From: Streptomyces sp. CA-278952
GTDB lineage: Bacteria; Actinomycetota; Actinomycetes; Streptomycetales; Streptomycetaceae
Direction: 5' to 3'
NCBI RefSeq assembly: GCF_028747205.1
Contig: NZ_CP112880.1
Span: 6,324,001 to 6,388,000, forward strand
Length of the DNA: 64,000 nucleotides
Shown: positions 1 to 9,219 of the stretch, in pieces
How the letters are laid out: the number at the start of each line of letters is the position of its first letter
Position numbering within the stretch: position 1 is the first letter of the stretch
Translations under genes and position numbers: made by a program
Notes under the pieces: generated by a model
What the model was told of the DNA's origin: nothing
Databases searched by the model: none
Seen by the model: the letters and a program-made list of their open reading frames with translations, nothing else

Positions 1-111
1 GGCGTGAACGGCGTGATCGGCGCGAGAGACGGCGTGGGCAGCGTGAACGCGGTGAACGCGATGTATGTACGGGGAAGTTCGGACGTGTCTCAGGGGGGCA
101 GCCGCAGGTGA
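1..111 (+). CDS. 3' end of an upstream gene (partial, probably ABC transporter ATPase)
   Basis: Frame 1 is open from the window edge to a TGA at 109-111, giving 36 residues rich in Gly, Val and Asn with a repetitive GVNGVIG/GVGSVNAVNA pattern. The stop overlaps the GTG of the ABC-2 permease by 4 bp, so the two genes are probably translationally coupled. In such pairs the first gene usually encodes the ATP-binding subunit, but no ATPase motif is visible in this fragment. That identity is an inference from position only. Confidence 0.6.
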   Translation, partial: GVNGVIGARDGVGSVNAVNAMYVRGSSDVSQGGSRR

Positions 112-950
112 CGAGCATCATTCCGGCCAGGACCGCACCGCCGAGCGTCCGGCCCGCGCCCGGCACCTCCGGTACGGGTGCCGCCCGTACCGTCGCCGCG
201 CCCCTCGCGCCGCGCGCCCGGCTGCTGCCCTCGCTGGCCGCCGTCTACCGCGCCCAGCTCTCCCGGGCGCGCGTCGCCCGGATCCCGCTGCTCTTCGTGG
301 CGACCTTCCAGTCCGTCGGGATCATGGTCCTGATGCGCGGCGTCGTGGACGGCGGCGCGGAGGCCCGCGCGGTGGTCGCGGGATCCAGCGTCCTGGTCGT
401 CGCGTTCGTCGCGCTCAACCTGCTCGCCCAGTACTTCGGGCAGCTGCGGGCTGGCGGCGGGCTCGACCACTACGCCACCCTGCCGGTGCCGCCCGCCGCG
501 GTGGTGCTCGGCGCGGCCGCCGCCTATGCCTCGTTCACCGTGCCCGGCACGGTCTTCACGGCGATCACCGGAAGCGTCCTGTTCCAGCTGCCGATGACCC
601 ATCTGTGGGTCCTGGTGGCCGTCGTCCCGCTCTCCGGCGCGGCCCTGGCCGGTCTCGGCGCCGCCCTCGGGCTCCTCGCCCCGCGCCCGGAGCTGGCGAC
701 CCTGCTGGGCCAGCTGGGGATGTCCGCCGCCCTGCTGCTCGGGGTGCTGCCGGCCGACCGGCTGCCGGAGCCGGTCGGGTGGGCGCGTGACCTGCTGCCC
801 TCGACGTACGGCGTCGAGGCGCTGGCCCGGTCCTTCGACGCCCGCCCGGACTGGGGGCTCATCGCGTTCTTCCTGGCGATCTGTGCGGCGGTGGGGGTTC
901 TCTCGCTGGCCGTGGCGACGTGGGCGTACCGGCGGGCCGCCGTACGGTAG
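108..950 (+). CDS. ABC-2 type transporter permease
   Basis: This 280-residue membrane protein has a Pro/Ala-rich cytoplasmic N-terminus of about 40 residues, then about six hydrophobic segments, of which those near residues 63-80, 95-115, 165-185 and 255-275 are clear. This is the layout of ABC-2 permeases, which form the channel of drug or polymer exporters. The start is the GTG at 108, which overlaps the stop of the preceding gene in the GTGA arrangement. The substrate cannot be read from the sequence. The N-terminal 40 residues look disordered and could include an over-long start. Confidence 0.82.
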   Translation: MTSIIPARTAPPSVRPAPGTSGTGAARTVAAPLAPRARLLPSLAAVYRAQLSRARVARIPLLFVATFQSVGIMVLMRGVVDGGAEARAVVAGSSVLVVAFVALNLLAQYFGQLRAGGGLDHYATLPVPPAAVVLGAAAAYASFTVPGTVFTAITGSVLFQLPMTHLWVLVAVVPLSGAALAGLGAALGLLAPRPELATLLGQLGMSAALLLGVLPADRLPEPVGWARDLLPSTYGVEALARSFDARPDWGLIAFFLAICAAVGVLSLAVATWAYRRAAVR

Positions 951-1006
951 GCCCGGGCGCGGCATCCGGTGAGGCGCCTCACAGGGTGGCCTGGCACGAT
1001 GGCACG

Positions 1007-1717
1007 GTGACCGCACCTCTGACGCCGCCCCACCAGCCCGGCCCCCACGACCCGTGGCAGGCCCCGCCCTCGGGCTCCCACCCCGCGCCCTCGGTGGGCG
1101 ATCCGGACAACCCGGACACGGCCACCGAGCTTCGTCAGGCCGCCGTTGTCGTCGTTCTGGTCGCGCTCGCGGGCATCGTGCTGGGGCTGCTGTGGCTGTG
1201 GCTCGCGCCGCGGGTGCCGCTGGTCTCCGACGACACGGCCGTCTTCCTCAGGAACAGCGAGGGCGAGGAGGCGATCGGGGCGGACGGAACGTTCGTCCTG
1301 CTGGCCCTCGGCTTCGGCGCGCTCTCCGCCGCCGCCGTCTTCTGGCGGCTGCGTCGCGGGGGCGTCCTCGTGGTCGTGGGGCTGGCGCTGGGCGCGCTGC
1401 TCGCCTCGCTGGTGGCGTGGCGGGTCGGCATCTGGCTGGGGCCGTCGTCCGACGTGGTGGCCCGGGCCCGGGAGGCCGGCCAGGGCGTGACGTTCGACGC
1501 GCCGCTGGAGCTGCACTCGGTGTGGGTGGCGGTGCTGGCGTGGCCGTTCGCGGCGATGGGGATCCATCTGCTGCTCACGGCGGCGTTCGGGCCGCGGGAT
1601 GTGGAGCCGGGGTGGTCGGGGTACGGGTCGTACTACGACGGGCCCGTGCAGGGGCCCCTGGCGGGGCCGGCGTCCGGGCCCCCGTCGTCGCCCGCCGGTG
1701 GCGGTGGGGCGGCCTAG
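1007..1717 (+). CDS. DUF2567-like four-helix membrane protein
   Basis: The 236-residue product has a Pro-rich N-terminus (PPHQPGPHDPW), four hydrophobic helices near residues 46-66, 95-113, 118-142 and 185-206, and a Gly/Pro/Tyr-rich C-terminal tail. This pattern fits the actinobacterial DUF2567 family, whose function is unknown. The start is the GTG at 1007, because the open frame further upstream would run back into the permease gene. The extracellular loop after helix 1 (VPLVSDDTAVFLRNSEGEEAIGA) is acidic. Family assignment rests on recall and topology, not on a catalytic motif. Confidence 0.65.
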   Translation: MTAPLTPPHQPGPHDPWQAPPSGSHPAPSVGDPDNPDTATELRQAAVVVVLVALAGIVLGLLWLWLAPRVPLVSDDTAVFLRNSEGEEAIGADGTFVLLALGFGALSAAAVFWRLRRGGVLVVVGLALGALLASLVAWRVGIWLGPSSDVVARAREAGQGVTFDAPLELHSVWVAVLAWPFAAMGIHLLLTAAFGPRDVEPGWSGYGSYYDGPVQGPLAGPASGPPSSPAGGGGAA

Positions 1718-1788
1718 AGTCGCCTGCGGCGGGCTGTTCCCCACCCCGCCCCTTCCCGAAACCGGGGCGCCGCCCCGGACCCCGCTCC

Positions 1789-1850
1789 TCAATCGCCGGA
1801 GGGGCTGAAAATCCCAGCCCGTCCGGCGATGAAGGACATCTTTCAGCCCC
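1789..1850. terminator. Convergent terminator built from the dispersed Streptomyces palindrome
   Basis: Positions 1789-1807 and 1815-1832 are near-perfect inverted copies (core CGCCGGA..GGGCTG / CAGCCCGTCCGGCG) around a 7-base loop. A second overlapping pair, GGGGCTGAAA at 1801-1810 and TTTCAGCCCC at 1841-1850, allows an alternative fold. The element lies between the plus-strand DUF2567 gene and the minus-strand ybaK gene, so it can stop transcription from both sides. Its right edge overlaps the last codons of ybaK. Confidence 0.7.
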
Positions 1851-2346
1851 CCCGGGCGATCTCCGCGAACACCGCCCCCGTCAGCTCCGCCAGATCCGTC
1901 GCCGCCAGTTCCACCTCCAGGCCCCGGCGGCCCGCCGACACGCAGATCGTGGTGTGGGCGCGCGCCGACGTGTCCAGCACCGTGCGCAGGCGCTTGCGCT
2001 GGCCCAGGGGGGAGATGCCGCCGCGTACATAGCCCGTGGTGCGTTCCGCGGCGGCCGGGTCCGCCATCGCGGCGCGTTTGCCGCCCACCGCGGAGGCCAG
2101 GGCCTTGAGGTCCAGGGAGCCGGCCACCGGGACCACCGCGACCGTCAGAGCGCCGTCCACGTCCGCCACCAGGGTCTTGTAGACCCGGTCGGGGGAGACG
2201 CCCAGGGCCTCGGCGGCCTCCTCGCCGTAGGACGGGCTCGCCGGGTCGTGGTCGTAGGCGTGGACCGTGAAGGCGGTGCCCGCCGCGGTCAGGGCGACCG
2301 TGGCCGGGGTGCCGCCCGACTGCTGCTTCTTGGGTTTTTTCGCCAC
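1843..2346 (-). CDS. ybaK: Cys-tRNA(Pro)/Cys-tRNA(Cys) deacylase, YbaK type
   Basis: The 167-residue protein is a free-standing editing domain that removes mischarged amino acids from tRNA in trans. It begins with a Lys-rich MAKKPKKQQ segment and continues with the YbaK/EbsC fold: a VYKTLVADVDG segment near residue 56, KALASAVGGKRAAMA near 81, and the GYVRGGISPLGQRKRLRT segment near 104 that is characteristic of the family. Length matches the family norm of about 160. The gene is followed on its 3' side by a hairpin shared with the convergent neighbour. Which mischarged species it hydrolyses is inferred from the family. Confidence 0.88.
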   Translation of the reverse strand: MAKKPKKQQSGGTPATVALTAAGTAFTVHAYDHDPASPSYGEEAAEALGVSPDRVYKTLVADVDGALTVAVVPVAGSLDLKALASAVGGKRAAMADPAAAERTTGYVRGGISPLGQRKRLRTVLDTSARAHTTICVSAGRRGLEVELAATDLAELTGAVFAEIARGG

Positions 2347-2362
2347 CGGGGGCCTGTTCTCG

Positions 2363-3127
2363 TCAGTTGGGGTGGGTGGGGGCCCGGGTCAGGTCGGTCG
2401 CGGGCAGCGAGGGCAGGTGCCGGATGACCGCGGTCTCCTTGCGCAGCAGCGTCAGCTCCTCGCGCAGCCGCGTCGCCGTGTCCGGGGCCTGGAGCAGGCG
2501 CTGCTTGGTGGGGACGTCCAGGACCGTCGCCGCCGCCACCAGGTAGGAGATCACGGACGGGTCGTCGGGGAGGTCGGCGCCGGTCGCCAGCGATCGTTCG
2601 CTCGCCCCGGCCAGCCGCTTCTGGTAGGCGCGGAAGGCCCGCAGGACGCCCTCGGCGAGCGCTCCCGCCTCGTCCCCCTCGTCCTCGCCGGGCGGTTCCT
2701 CGGTCAGCTCCTCGACCTCGGCGGTCAGATACGGGCCGCCCGCCTCGACGGACAGCAGCCTGACCCGGGTGGTGCCGGTGGCCAGGACCTCGAAACTGCC
2801 GTCGGCACGCTCGCGGATCGTCGCCGCGTCGGCGACGCAGCCCACCCGGTGAAAGGTCTGGATCGGGTCGGGGCCGAAGCCCTCCGCCGGGGCGCGCTCG
2901 TGGGGAGGGGCGGCCGCGACGGTGTCCGGCATGCCGGTGGCCGTCGGGGCGGTCTCGCGGCCGTCGCGGATCGCGACCACGACGAAGCGGCGAGGTTCGT
3001 CCTCGTCGCTCTTCAGCAGTTCCCGCATCATGGCGCGATATCGCTCTTCGAAGACGTTGAGCGGCAGCACCAGGCCGGGGAACAGCACCGCGTTGAGCGG
3101 GAAAAGGGGAAGGCGGGCGGTGGTCAC
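2363..3127 (-). CDS. LON peptidase substrate-binding (N) domain protein
   Basis: The product is 254 residues from a GTG at 3127. It opens with TTARLPLFPLNAVLFPGLVLPL, followed by NVFEERYRAMM, the hallmark of the Lon N-terminal domain, but has no AAA or protease domain. Stand-alone LON-domain proteins of this size are common in actinobacteria and their role is not settled. The C-terminal half (about residues 140-230) is helical and Glu-rich. The gene starts 5 bp after the stop of the upstream minus-strand gene, so the two are probably co-transcribed. A TTG at 3136 is an alternative start that would overlap that stop by 4 bp. Confidence 0.85.
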   Translation of the reverse strand: MTTARLPLFPLNAVLFPGLVLPLNVFEERYRAMMRELLKSDEDEPRRFVVVAIRDGRETAPTATGMPDTVAAAPPHERAPAEGFGPDPIQTFHRVGCVADAATIRERADGSFEVLATGTTRVRLLSVEAGGPYLTAEVEELTEEPPGEDEGDEAGALAEGVLRAFRAYQKRLAGASERSLATGADLPDDPSVISYLVAAATVLDVPTKQRLLQAPDTATRLREELTLLRKETAVIRHLPSLPATDLTRAPTHPN

Positions 3128-3132
3128 AACGC

Positions 3133-4161
3133 TCAAGCGTAATGGCCCCGGGGGCGGCCGTGGTCGGCCCGGTCGCGCAACGGGGTCAGGGAGGCCGCCT
3201 GGAGGCGTGCGCCGTCCCGCGCGTCCAGGAACCGGCCGAGCGCGTCCTCGGACACCGACGACCACGGGAACGACGTCGCGTGCAGGCCGATCAGGTTGAA
3301 CTGGTGCAGCGCCTCCGCCGAGCGCCCCCGGGCGAGCAGGACGTACGCGAGGAGGTTGCGGACCTCGGCCGGCCAGGGATCGCCGGGCCGGTAGGCGGCG
3401 GAGAGCCGGATCGCCAGGTCGGCCGCCGCGTCGATCCGCTCCTCCAGTACGGAAGTGGTGCGGCCCGCCGCCTGGGCGTCCAGGAGCAGCGCGAAGGCCG
3501 CCCGGGCGGGGAGGGCCTGCACCAGGGAGTCGGGCAGCGCGTCCTCGGCCGCCCGCTCGGCGAAGTCGAAGCACTCGCGGTGCGAGCCGTACCAGGCGGC
3601 GGAGAGATAGCGCAGGGCCGCCACATGGCAGCCGTAGTGGTGCGCGGAGCGCCGTACGGCCTGCTCCCACAGCGCTTCGAAGGCGGTGTGCGTGGCGTGG
3701 GTGCCGCGTGCGTGGTCCAGGGCGAGCCGCCACGGCACGGGGTCGCGCGGGTCCGCGTCGGCGGCGGCGGTGATCAGCGGGCCGACCTCGCGGAGCCGCT
3801 CCGCGCGGGCGGGCGACTCCCAGGCCCGGCGGACCGACAGCTCCGCCTTGACCAGAGCTGCGTCCGGGTCGCGCGGGGCGGCGGCCAGCCAGTCGACGAG
3901 CCAGCCGTCCCGGCCGCGGGCGAAGGCGACGAGCCGGCCGAGGTAGCGGTCCCGGTTCTCCCAGTCGGCGGCGGACCGGGTGGCGGCGAGCAGCTCGGCG
4001 GCGGGTTCGTAGTCGCCCACGGCAGCGGCGACCAGCGCGGGAGAGAGCCGCTCGTCCGGGGCGTCGAGCAGCACCGCGTCGTCCGCGGACCGTCCGGTGG
4101 ACAGCGGAGGGCTGTGCCGGATCATGCGCGCGGTACTGAGCAGAGCGCGAAGGAATGCCAT
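3133..4161 (-). CDS. Uncharacterised alpha-helical (TPR-like) Streptomyces protein
   Basis: I do not recognise a named family. The 342-residue product (ATG at 4161; a second in-frame ATG lies at 4173) is almost entirely helical, rich in Ala, Arg and Leu. Repeated pairs such as RYLSAAWYGSHRECFDFAE and LLAYVLLARGRSAEALHQF suggest tetratricopeptide-like helices. There is no signal peptide or membrane segment. It runs directly into the LON-domain gene with a 5-bp gap, so the two are probably one transcript. No good ribosome-binding site precedes either ATG, which leaves the start uncertain. Confidence 0.72.
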   Translation of the reverse strand: MAFLRALLSTARMIRHSPPLSTGRSADDAVLLDAPDERLSPALVAAAVGDYEPAAELLAATRSAADWENRDRYLGRLVAFARGRDGWLVDWLAAAPRDPDAALVKAELSVRRAWESPARAERLREVGPLITAAADADPRDPVPWRLALDHARGTHATHTAFEALWEQAVRRSAHHYGCHVAALRYLSAAWYGSHRECFDFAERAAEDALPDSLVQALPARAAFALLLDAQAAGRTTSVLEERIDAAADLAIRLSAAYRPGDPWPAEVRNLLAYVLLARGRSAEALHQFNLIGLHATSFPWSSVSEDALGRFLDARDGARLQAASLTPLRDRADHGRPRGHYA

Positions 4162-4173
4162 GGTGCAGACCAT

Positions 4174-4392
4174 TGAAAAGCGCTGGTGAGGGCCGCGCCA
4201 GAGGTGTGCTGTGAAGCTTCTGTGCCGAGTGAATGGGTTGTATCGGACCGGGTCAAGAAAGGGCAAAGGAAATGTCCTTCGCTGGCTTGATCGCACCCTC
4301 CCGTGACGCTCGCTCCTCCCTCCGGTCAGCCGGTGCGGGCGGTCGGGCCCCTGGCCCCGACCGCCCACCGCCTGCCGAAGAGCCCTCCGCGG
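4174..4392. other. Intergenic gap, no gene seen
   Basis: About 220 bases separate two minus-strand genes. The part next to the TPR-like gene (4180-4280) is less G+C-rich than its surroundings and probably holds that gene's promoter. I see no coding potential and no convincing hairpin followed by a T-run. Confidence 0.5.
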
Positions 4393-5994
4393 TCAGCCCC
4401 TGCGCAGCATCCGGGACGCCCCCGCCGCCACGGTGGTGGCCAGAACCCACCCCACCAGCACCAGACCGGCCGCGGCCCACTGCCAGGCGTCCTCCATCCG
4501 CCAGTAGCCGTCCTGACCGAGGTTGATCACCGGGATCAGCAGATCCAGCGCGTACAGGGCGGGGTTCCACTGCGGATGCTCCTCGCCCTTGATGGAGGGC
4601 GGAACGTGCTGCGCGAACGCCGCCGTGCCCGCCGCCCACAGCACCGCCATCCACACCGCGGCCCGCCCCGGCCGGTAGCCGTACGCCACCGTCCAGTCCT
4701 GGAGGTAGCCCCACGCCTTCGCGGCGGGCGGCAGCGTCTCGCGGCGGCGGCGCTGCTTGGCCAGCAGCACCTCGCGCGCGTCCGCGTCCTCGCCGCAGCT
4801 GCGCATCACCGTGGCCAGCCGCTCGTACGGCTCGGGGACGTACTCCGGGGTCGCCGCCTGCACCCACTCCAGCCGCCGGGAGAGCGGGAAGTGGCCGTAG
4901 GGGACGAGGTTCTCGTAGACGAAGCCGCCCATCGCCAGACCGCCCGGGCCCGGCCAGCTCGTCGACAGGTCGATCAGGGTCACCACCTTCGCGCCGTTCA
5001 GCACGACCCGGCCCTCCTCCGGGCGCTCCGCGTTGAACCGGAGCTCCGGCGTCACGATCCGGCGCAGCGACAGCTCCTCCTGCCGGGTCATGGTGAACCG
5101 GGCCTTGTGCAGGTCCACCGCGTCGCCGAACCGCCCGTCGTCGAGCCGCACCCCGCCCCGGCACTCGAAGATCTGCGAGCGGGTGCCGCGCGCCGGCGTC
5201 GGGGCGTAGACCACGCCGTACGGGGGAGTGGTGCCCTGGTTCCCCGTGTCGACGCTCACCCACGCCTCGGTCATGTAGAGCGTGCGCTCCACCGTCAGCT
5301 GCGGGGCGTTCAGCGCGCGGCGGTCCTCCGCGGCGCGCAGCCGGCTGCCGCGCAGGCTCAGCGAACCGCCCACCTTCGCCCCGCGCAGGCTCAGCTCGCC
5401 GAGCGTCTCGATCATCTCGGCCTGGAGGTCCTGGGCCACCGCCATGCCGTCCCCGACGATGGCCCGCCCGTGCCGGTCCGGGCCGACGCTGAGCTGGTTG
5501 ATCAGCAGATCCGTCCCGATCTGGGCGTCGGTCAGCCGGATGCCCCGGTCGACCCGGCAGCGCGGCAGATGCAGATCGCCCTCCGTGTGCAGCCGCGCGG
5601 CCTCCAGCCGGGGCAGCGCGCACCCCACCAGCCGCAGGGTCGTGAAGTGGCACTCGGGGAGCACCACCTCCTGCTCGAAGCGGCAGCCGGTCAGCTCCAC
5701 GTACGGAGCCACCCGGCCACCCGCCAGGTCCAGCTTTCCGGTGATCCGCACCCCCCGGAGCTTCAGCGCCGCCACCCGGCCGGGCCGGGCCGGCGGGCCG
5801 CTCAGCAGCAGCCGCGCCACCGTACGCGCGCCGACGCTCCGCTCCGGTCCCCACACCTGCGGGGCGAACGGGTCGTTGTGGGCCGGGTCATAGCTGCGTA
5901 AGTCGTAGGTGGTCCCGTTGCGGAAGGACTGCCACATGCCCAGCTCTGCTGCGCTGAGGCCGTCCGGGATATCGCCTTCGTGCGGCTCGGTCAC
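4393..5994 (-). CDS. Large beta-helix-like protein with C-terminal membrane segments
   Basis: The 533-residue product is of unknown function. Residues about 80-360 form repeated short strands, for example LKLRGVRITGKLDLAGGRV, LSLRGAKVGGSLSLRGSRL and VRLDDGRFGDAVDLHKARF, the periodicity of a pentapeptide-like beta-helix. The C-terminus has two hydrophobic helices, about 440-460 and 500-525. Streptomyces homologues are often labelled membrane-associated oxidoreductase, but I see no cofactor motif that supports enzymatic activity. The start is the GTG at 5994, because GGAGGG lies seven bases upstream. An ATG at 6015 lacks such a site. Confidence 0.75.
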   Translation of the reverse strand: MTEPHEGDIPDGLSAAELGMWQSFRNGTTYDLRSYDPAHNDPFAPQVWGPERSVGARTVARLLLSGPPARPGRVAALKLRGVRITGKLDLAGGRVAPYVELTGCRFEQEVVLPECHFTTLRLVGCALPRLEAARLHTEGDLHLPRCRVDRGIRLTDAQIGTDLLINQLSVGPDRHGRAIVGDGMAVAQDLQAEMIETLGELSLRGAKVGGSLSLRGSRLRAAEDRRALNAPQLTVERTLYMTEAWVSVDTGNQGTTPPYGVVYAPTPARGTRSQIFECRGGVRLDDGRFGDAVDLHKARFTMTRQEELSLRRIVTPELRFNAERPEEGRVVLNGAKVVTLIDLSTSWPGPGGLAMGGFVYENLVPYGHFPLSRRLEWVQAATPEYVPEPYERLATVMRSCGEDADAREVLLAKQRRRRETLPPAAKAWGYLQDWTVAYGYRPGRAAVWMAVLWAAGTAAFAQHVPPSIKGEEHPQWNPALYALDLLIPVINLGQDGYWRMEDAWQWAAAGLVLVGWVLATTVAAGASRMLRRG

Positions 5995-6096
5995 GGCCGC
6001 TCCCTCCGTGCACACATGCTGTAGTGCTGTTCTTCCCTCTGTGTGACGCCGTGAAAGCTAGCGGTCAGCAGTGACAGCCGGACAAGGCCGAGACGC

Positions 6097-6148
6097 GTAT
6101 CGGCCACTGGTACGGACGACCGGTATCAGCCAGTGATACGGGCGACCG
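6097..6148. promoter_or_regulatory. Operator-like 26-bp tandem repeat upstream of hisD
   Basis: Two adjacent 26-bp units, 6097-6122 and 6123-6148, differ at only four positions. The second contains a perfect inverted repeat GTATCA-N5-TGATAC (6123-6139), and the first has a degenerate version. The pair ends about 30 bp before the hisD start. Position and symmetry suggest a repressor or activator site controlling the histidine operon. No regulator gene adjoins it. Confidence 0.6.
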
Positions 6149-6179
6149 GCCGCTCCGAGCGGTCTGAGAGAATTGCCGT

Positions 6180-7502
6180 GTGATCTCTCGAATCGATCTG
6201 CGCGGTGACGTCCTCCCCGAGGGCGCCGCCCTGCGCGACCTGCTGCCCCGTGCCGAGTTCGACGTGGAAGCCGCCCTGGAGACGGTGCGGCCCATCTGCG
6301 AGGACGTACGCCATCGTGGCTCCGCGGCAGTGATCGACTGGGGGGAGAAACTGGACGGTGTCCGGATCGCGTCGGTCCGGGTGCCCGCCGACGCCCTCTC
6401 CCGCGCCTTTGCGGAGCTGGATCCGGCCGTCCGGGCGGCACTCGAGGAGTCGATCCGCCGCGCCCGCCTCGTCCACCGCGAGCAGCGCCGCACCACGCAC
6501 ACCACCCAGGTCGTCCCCGGCGGCACCGTCACCGAGAAGTGGGTGCCCGTCGAGCGCGTCGGGCTCTACGTCCCCGGCGGCCGCTCGGTCTACCCCTCCT
6601 CCGTCGTGATGAACGTCGTCCCGGCCCAGGAGGCGGGCGTTCAGGGCGTCGCCGTCGCCTCCCCGCCGCAGAAGGACTTCGGCGGGCTGCCGCACCCCAC
6701 GATCCTCGCCGCCTGCGCCCTGCTCGGCGTCGACGAGGTGTACGCCGCCGGCGGCTCCCAGGCCATCGCGATGTTCGCGTACGGCACCGAGGACTGCCTC
6801 CCGGTCAACCTGGTCACCGGCCCCGGCAACATCTACGTCGCCGCCGCCAAACGCCTCCTCAAGGGCCGCATCGGCATCGACGCCGAGGCCGGGCCCACCG
6901 AGATCGCGATCCTCGCCGACGCCACCGCCGACCCGGCGCACGTGGCCGCCGACCTGATCAGCCAGGCCGAGCACGACCCGATGGCCGCCGCCGTCCTGGT
7001 CACCGACTCCGAGGAGCTGGCCGCCGCCACCGAGGCCGAGCTGGTCCCCCAGGTCGCCGCCACCAAGCACATCGAGGACCGCGTCGAGCCCGCCCTCGCC
7101 GGCCGCCAGTCCGCCATCGTCCTGGTCTCCTCCATCGAGGACGGCCTCAAGGTCGTCGACGCGTACGGCGCCGAGCACCTGGAGATCCAGACCGCCGACG
7201 CGGCCGCCGTCGCCGACCGGGTCCGCAACGCCGGAGCGATCTTCGTCGGCCCCTTCTCGCCGGTCTCGCTCGGCGACTACTGCGCCGGCTCCAACCACGT
7301 CCTGCCCACCGGCGGCTGCGCCTGCCACTCCTCGGGCCTGTCCGTGCAGTCCTTCCTGCGCGGCATCCACATCGTCGACTACAGCCGCGAAGCGCTCGCC
7401 GAGGTCACCCACCACGTCGTGACCCTCGCCGAGGCGGAGGACCTCCCCGCCCACGGCGCCGCCCTCAAGGCAAGGTTCGGCTGGAAGGTTCCGCAGCAGT
7501 GA
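6180..7502 (+). CDS. hisD: Histidinol dehydrogenase
   Basis: HisD catalyses the last two steps of histidine synthesis, oxidising L-histidinol to histidine with two NAD+. The 440-residue product has the family landmarks in order: [16 protein letters not shown] near residue 119, [16 protein letters not shown] near 216, [16 protein letters not shown] near 232 and [21 protein letters not shown] near 357. The last of these supplies zinc and substrate ligands. Translation starts at the GTG at 6180 with GAGAG upstream. It is the first gene of the his operon and overlaps hisC by 4 bp. Confidence 0.97.
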   Translation: MISRIDLRGDVLPEGAALRDLLPRAEFDVEAALETVRPICEDVRHRGSAAVIDWGEKLDGVRIASVRVPADALSRAFAELDPAVRAALEESIRRARLVHREQRRTTHTTQVVPGGTVTEKWVPVERVGLYVPGGRSVYPSSVVMNVVPAQEAGVQGVAVASPPQKDFGGLPHPTILAACALLGVDEVYAAGGSQAIAMFAYGTEDCLPVNLVTGPGNIYVAAAKRLLKGRIGIDAEAGPTEIAILADATADPAHVAADLISQAEHDPMAAAVLVTDSEELAAATEAELVPQVAATKHIEDRVEPALAGRQSAIVLVSSIEDGLKVVDAYGAEHLEIQTADAAAVADRVRNAGAIFVGPFSPVSLGDYCAGSNHVLPTGGCACHSSGLSVQSFLRGIHIVDYSREALAEVTHHVVTLAEAEDLPAHGAALKARFGWKVPQQ

Positions 7503-8626
7503 CGAACAACCCCGCGCCCGGCAACCCCTGGGACCAGCTCCCCATCCGCGACGAACTGCGCGGCCAGTCCCCGTACGGGGCACCCCAGCTCGACGTCCCC
7601 GTACGGCTCAACACCAACGAGAATCCGTACCCGCTCCCCGAGGCGCTGGTCGACCGGATCGCCGAGCGGGTCCGCGAGGTTGCCCGCGGCCTCAACCGCT
7701 ACCCCGACCGGGACGCCGTCGAGCTCCGCACCGAGCTGGCCCGCTACCTGTCCCGCACGGCGGGGCACGAGGTCGGCACGGCCAACGTGTGGGCCGCGAA
7801 CGGCTCCAACGAGGTCCTCCAGCAGCTGCTCCAGACCTTCGGCGGGCCCGGCCGCACCGCGATCGGCTTCGAACCCTCGTACTCCATGCACGCCCTGATC
7901 TCGCGGGGCACCGGCACCGGCTGGATCTCCGGGCCGCGCACGCACGACTTCACCATCGACGTGGACACCGCCCGCGCCGCCATCGCCGAGCACCGGCCCG
8001 AGGTCGTCTTCATCACCTCGCCCAACAACCCCACCGGCACCGCCGTCGACGCGGAGACCGTCCTCGCGCTGTACGACGCCGCCCAGGCCGCCGGTCCCTC
8101 GATGGTCGTCGTCGACGAGGCCTACGGAGAGTTCAGCCACCACCCGTCGCTGCTCCCGCTGATCGAGGGCCGCCGCAACCTGGTCCTCTCCCGGACCATG
8201 TCCAAGGCGTTCGGCGCGGCCGGGCTCCGCCTCGGCTACCTCGCCGCCGACCCGGCCGTGGTCGACGCGGTCCAGCTGGTACGGCTGCCGTACCACCTCT
8301 CCTCCGTCACCCAGGCCACGGCGCTCGCCGCCCTGGAGTACACCGATACGCTGCTGGGATACGTCGCGCAGCTCAAGAGCGAGCGCGACCGGCTGGTGGC
8401 CGAGCTGCGCGCCACCGGCTACGAGGTCACCGACTCGGACGCCAACTTCGTCCAGTTCGGCCGCTTCGACGACAGCCACGCCGTCTGGCAGCAGATCCTC
8501 GACCGGGGCGTCCTGGTCCGGGACAACGGCGTACCGGGATGGCTGCGGGTCTCCGCGGGAACCCCGGCAGAGAACGACGCGTTCCTCGATGCGGTACGCG
8601 AACTGAAGAAGGAGCACGACGCATGA
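7499..8626 (+). CDS. hisC: Histidinol-phosphate aminotransferase
   Basis: HisC is a PLP enzyme that transfers an amino group from glutamate to imidazole-acetol phosphate. The 375-residue product shows fold-type I features: [11 protein letters not shown] at about 37, ANGSNEVL at 100, SPNNPTG at 174-180, [10 protein letters not shown] with Asp206, and [17 protein letters not shown] with the PLP-binding lysine at position 236. The GTG start at 7499 overlaps the hisD stop as GTGA, and its own stop overlaps the hisB ATG, which indicates translational coupling through the operon. Confidence 0.97.
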   Translation: MTNNPAPGNPWDQLPIRDELRGQSPYGAPQLDVPVRLNTNENPYPLPEALVDRIAERVREVARGLNRYPDRDAVELRTELARYLSRTAGHEVGTANVWAANGSNEVLQQLLQTFGGPGRTAIGFEPSYSMHALISRGTGTGWISGPRTHDFTIDVDTARAAIAEHRPEVVFITSPNNPTGTAVDAETVLALYDAAQAAGPSMVVVDEAYGEFSHHPSLLPLIEGRRNLVLSRTMSKAFGAAGLRLGYLAADPAVVDAVQLVRLPYHLSSVTQATALAALEYTDTLLGYVAQLKSERDRLVAELRATGYEVTDSDANFVQFGRFDDSHAVWQQILDRGVLVRDNGVPGWLRVSAGTPAENDAFLDAVRELKKEHDA

Positions 8627-9219
8627 GCCCCCGCGTAGGCCGCGTGGAACGCACCACGAAGGAAACGTCCGTGCTCGTCGAGATCAACCTCGACGGCACC
8701 GGCAAGGTCGATGTCGCCACCGGGGTCGGCTTCTACGACCACATGCTCGACCAGCTCGGCCGCCACGGCCTCTTCGACCTCACGGTCAAGACCGAGGGCG
8801 ACCTGCACATCGACAGCCACCACACCATCGAGGACACCGCGCTCGCGCTCGGCGCCGCCTTCAAGCAGGCCCTCGGCGACAAGGTCGGCATCTACCGCTT
8901 CGGCAACTGCACCGTCCCGCTGGACGAGTCGCTCGCCCAGGTCACCGTCGACCTCTCCGGCCGCCCCTACCTCGTGCACACCGAGCCCGAGAAGATGGCG
9001 CCGATGATCGGCGAGTACGACACGACGATGACCCGGCACATCCTGGAGTCCTTCGTCGCCCAGGCGCAGATCGCCCTGCACGTCCACGTGCCGTACGGGC
9101 GCAACGCCCACCACATCGTCGAGTGCCAGTTCAAGGCGCTCGCCCGCGCCCTGCGGTACGCCAGCGAGCACGACCCGCGCGCCGCCGGCATCCTGCCTTC
9201 CACGAAGGGCGCCCTGTGA
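8623..9219 (+). CDS. hisB: Imidazoleglycerol-phosphate dehydratase
   Basis: The 198-residue enzyme removes water from imidazoleglycerol phosphate. It is the monofunctional type, with no HisN-like phosphatase domain at the N-terminus. The metal-binding signatures are clear: [16 protein letters not shown] near residue 30, [18 protein letters not shown] near 61, and [22 protein letters not shown] near 158. The ATG at 8623 overlaps the hisC stop. The next reading frame starts with GTG overlapping this stop. Confidence 0.97.
   Translation: MSPRVGRVERTTKETSVLVEINLDGTGKVDVATGVGFYDHMLDQLGRHGLFDLTVKTEGDLHIDSHHTIEDTALALGAAFKQALGDKVGIYRFGNCTVPLDESLAQVTVDLSGRPYLVHTEPEKMAPMIGEYDTTMTRHILESFVAQAQIALHVHVPYGRNAHHIVECQFKALARALRYASEHDPRAAGILPSTKGAL

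Noticed and set aside
6097..6148. T-box riboswitch upstream of hisD
   Set aside because: The leader is too short and lacks a T-box sequence. The tandem palindromic repeat is better explained as an operator.
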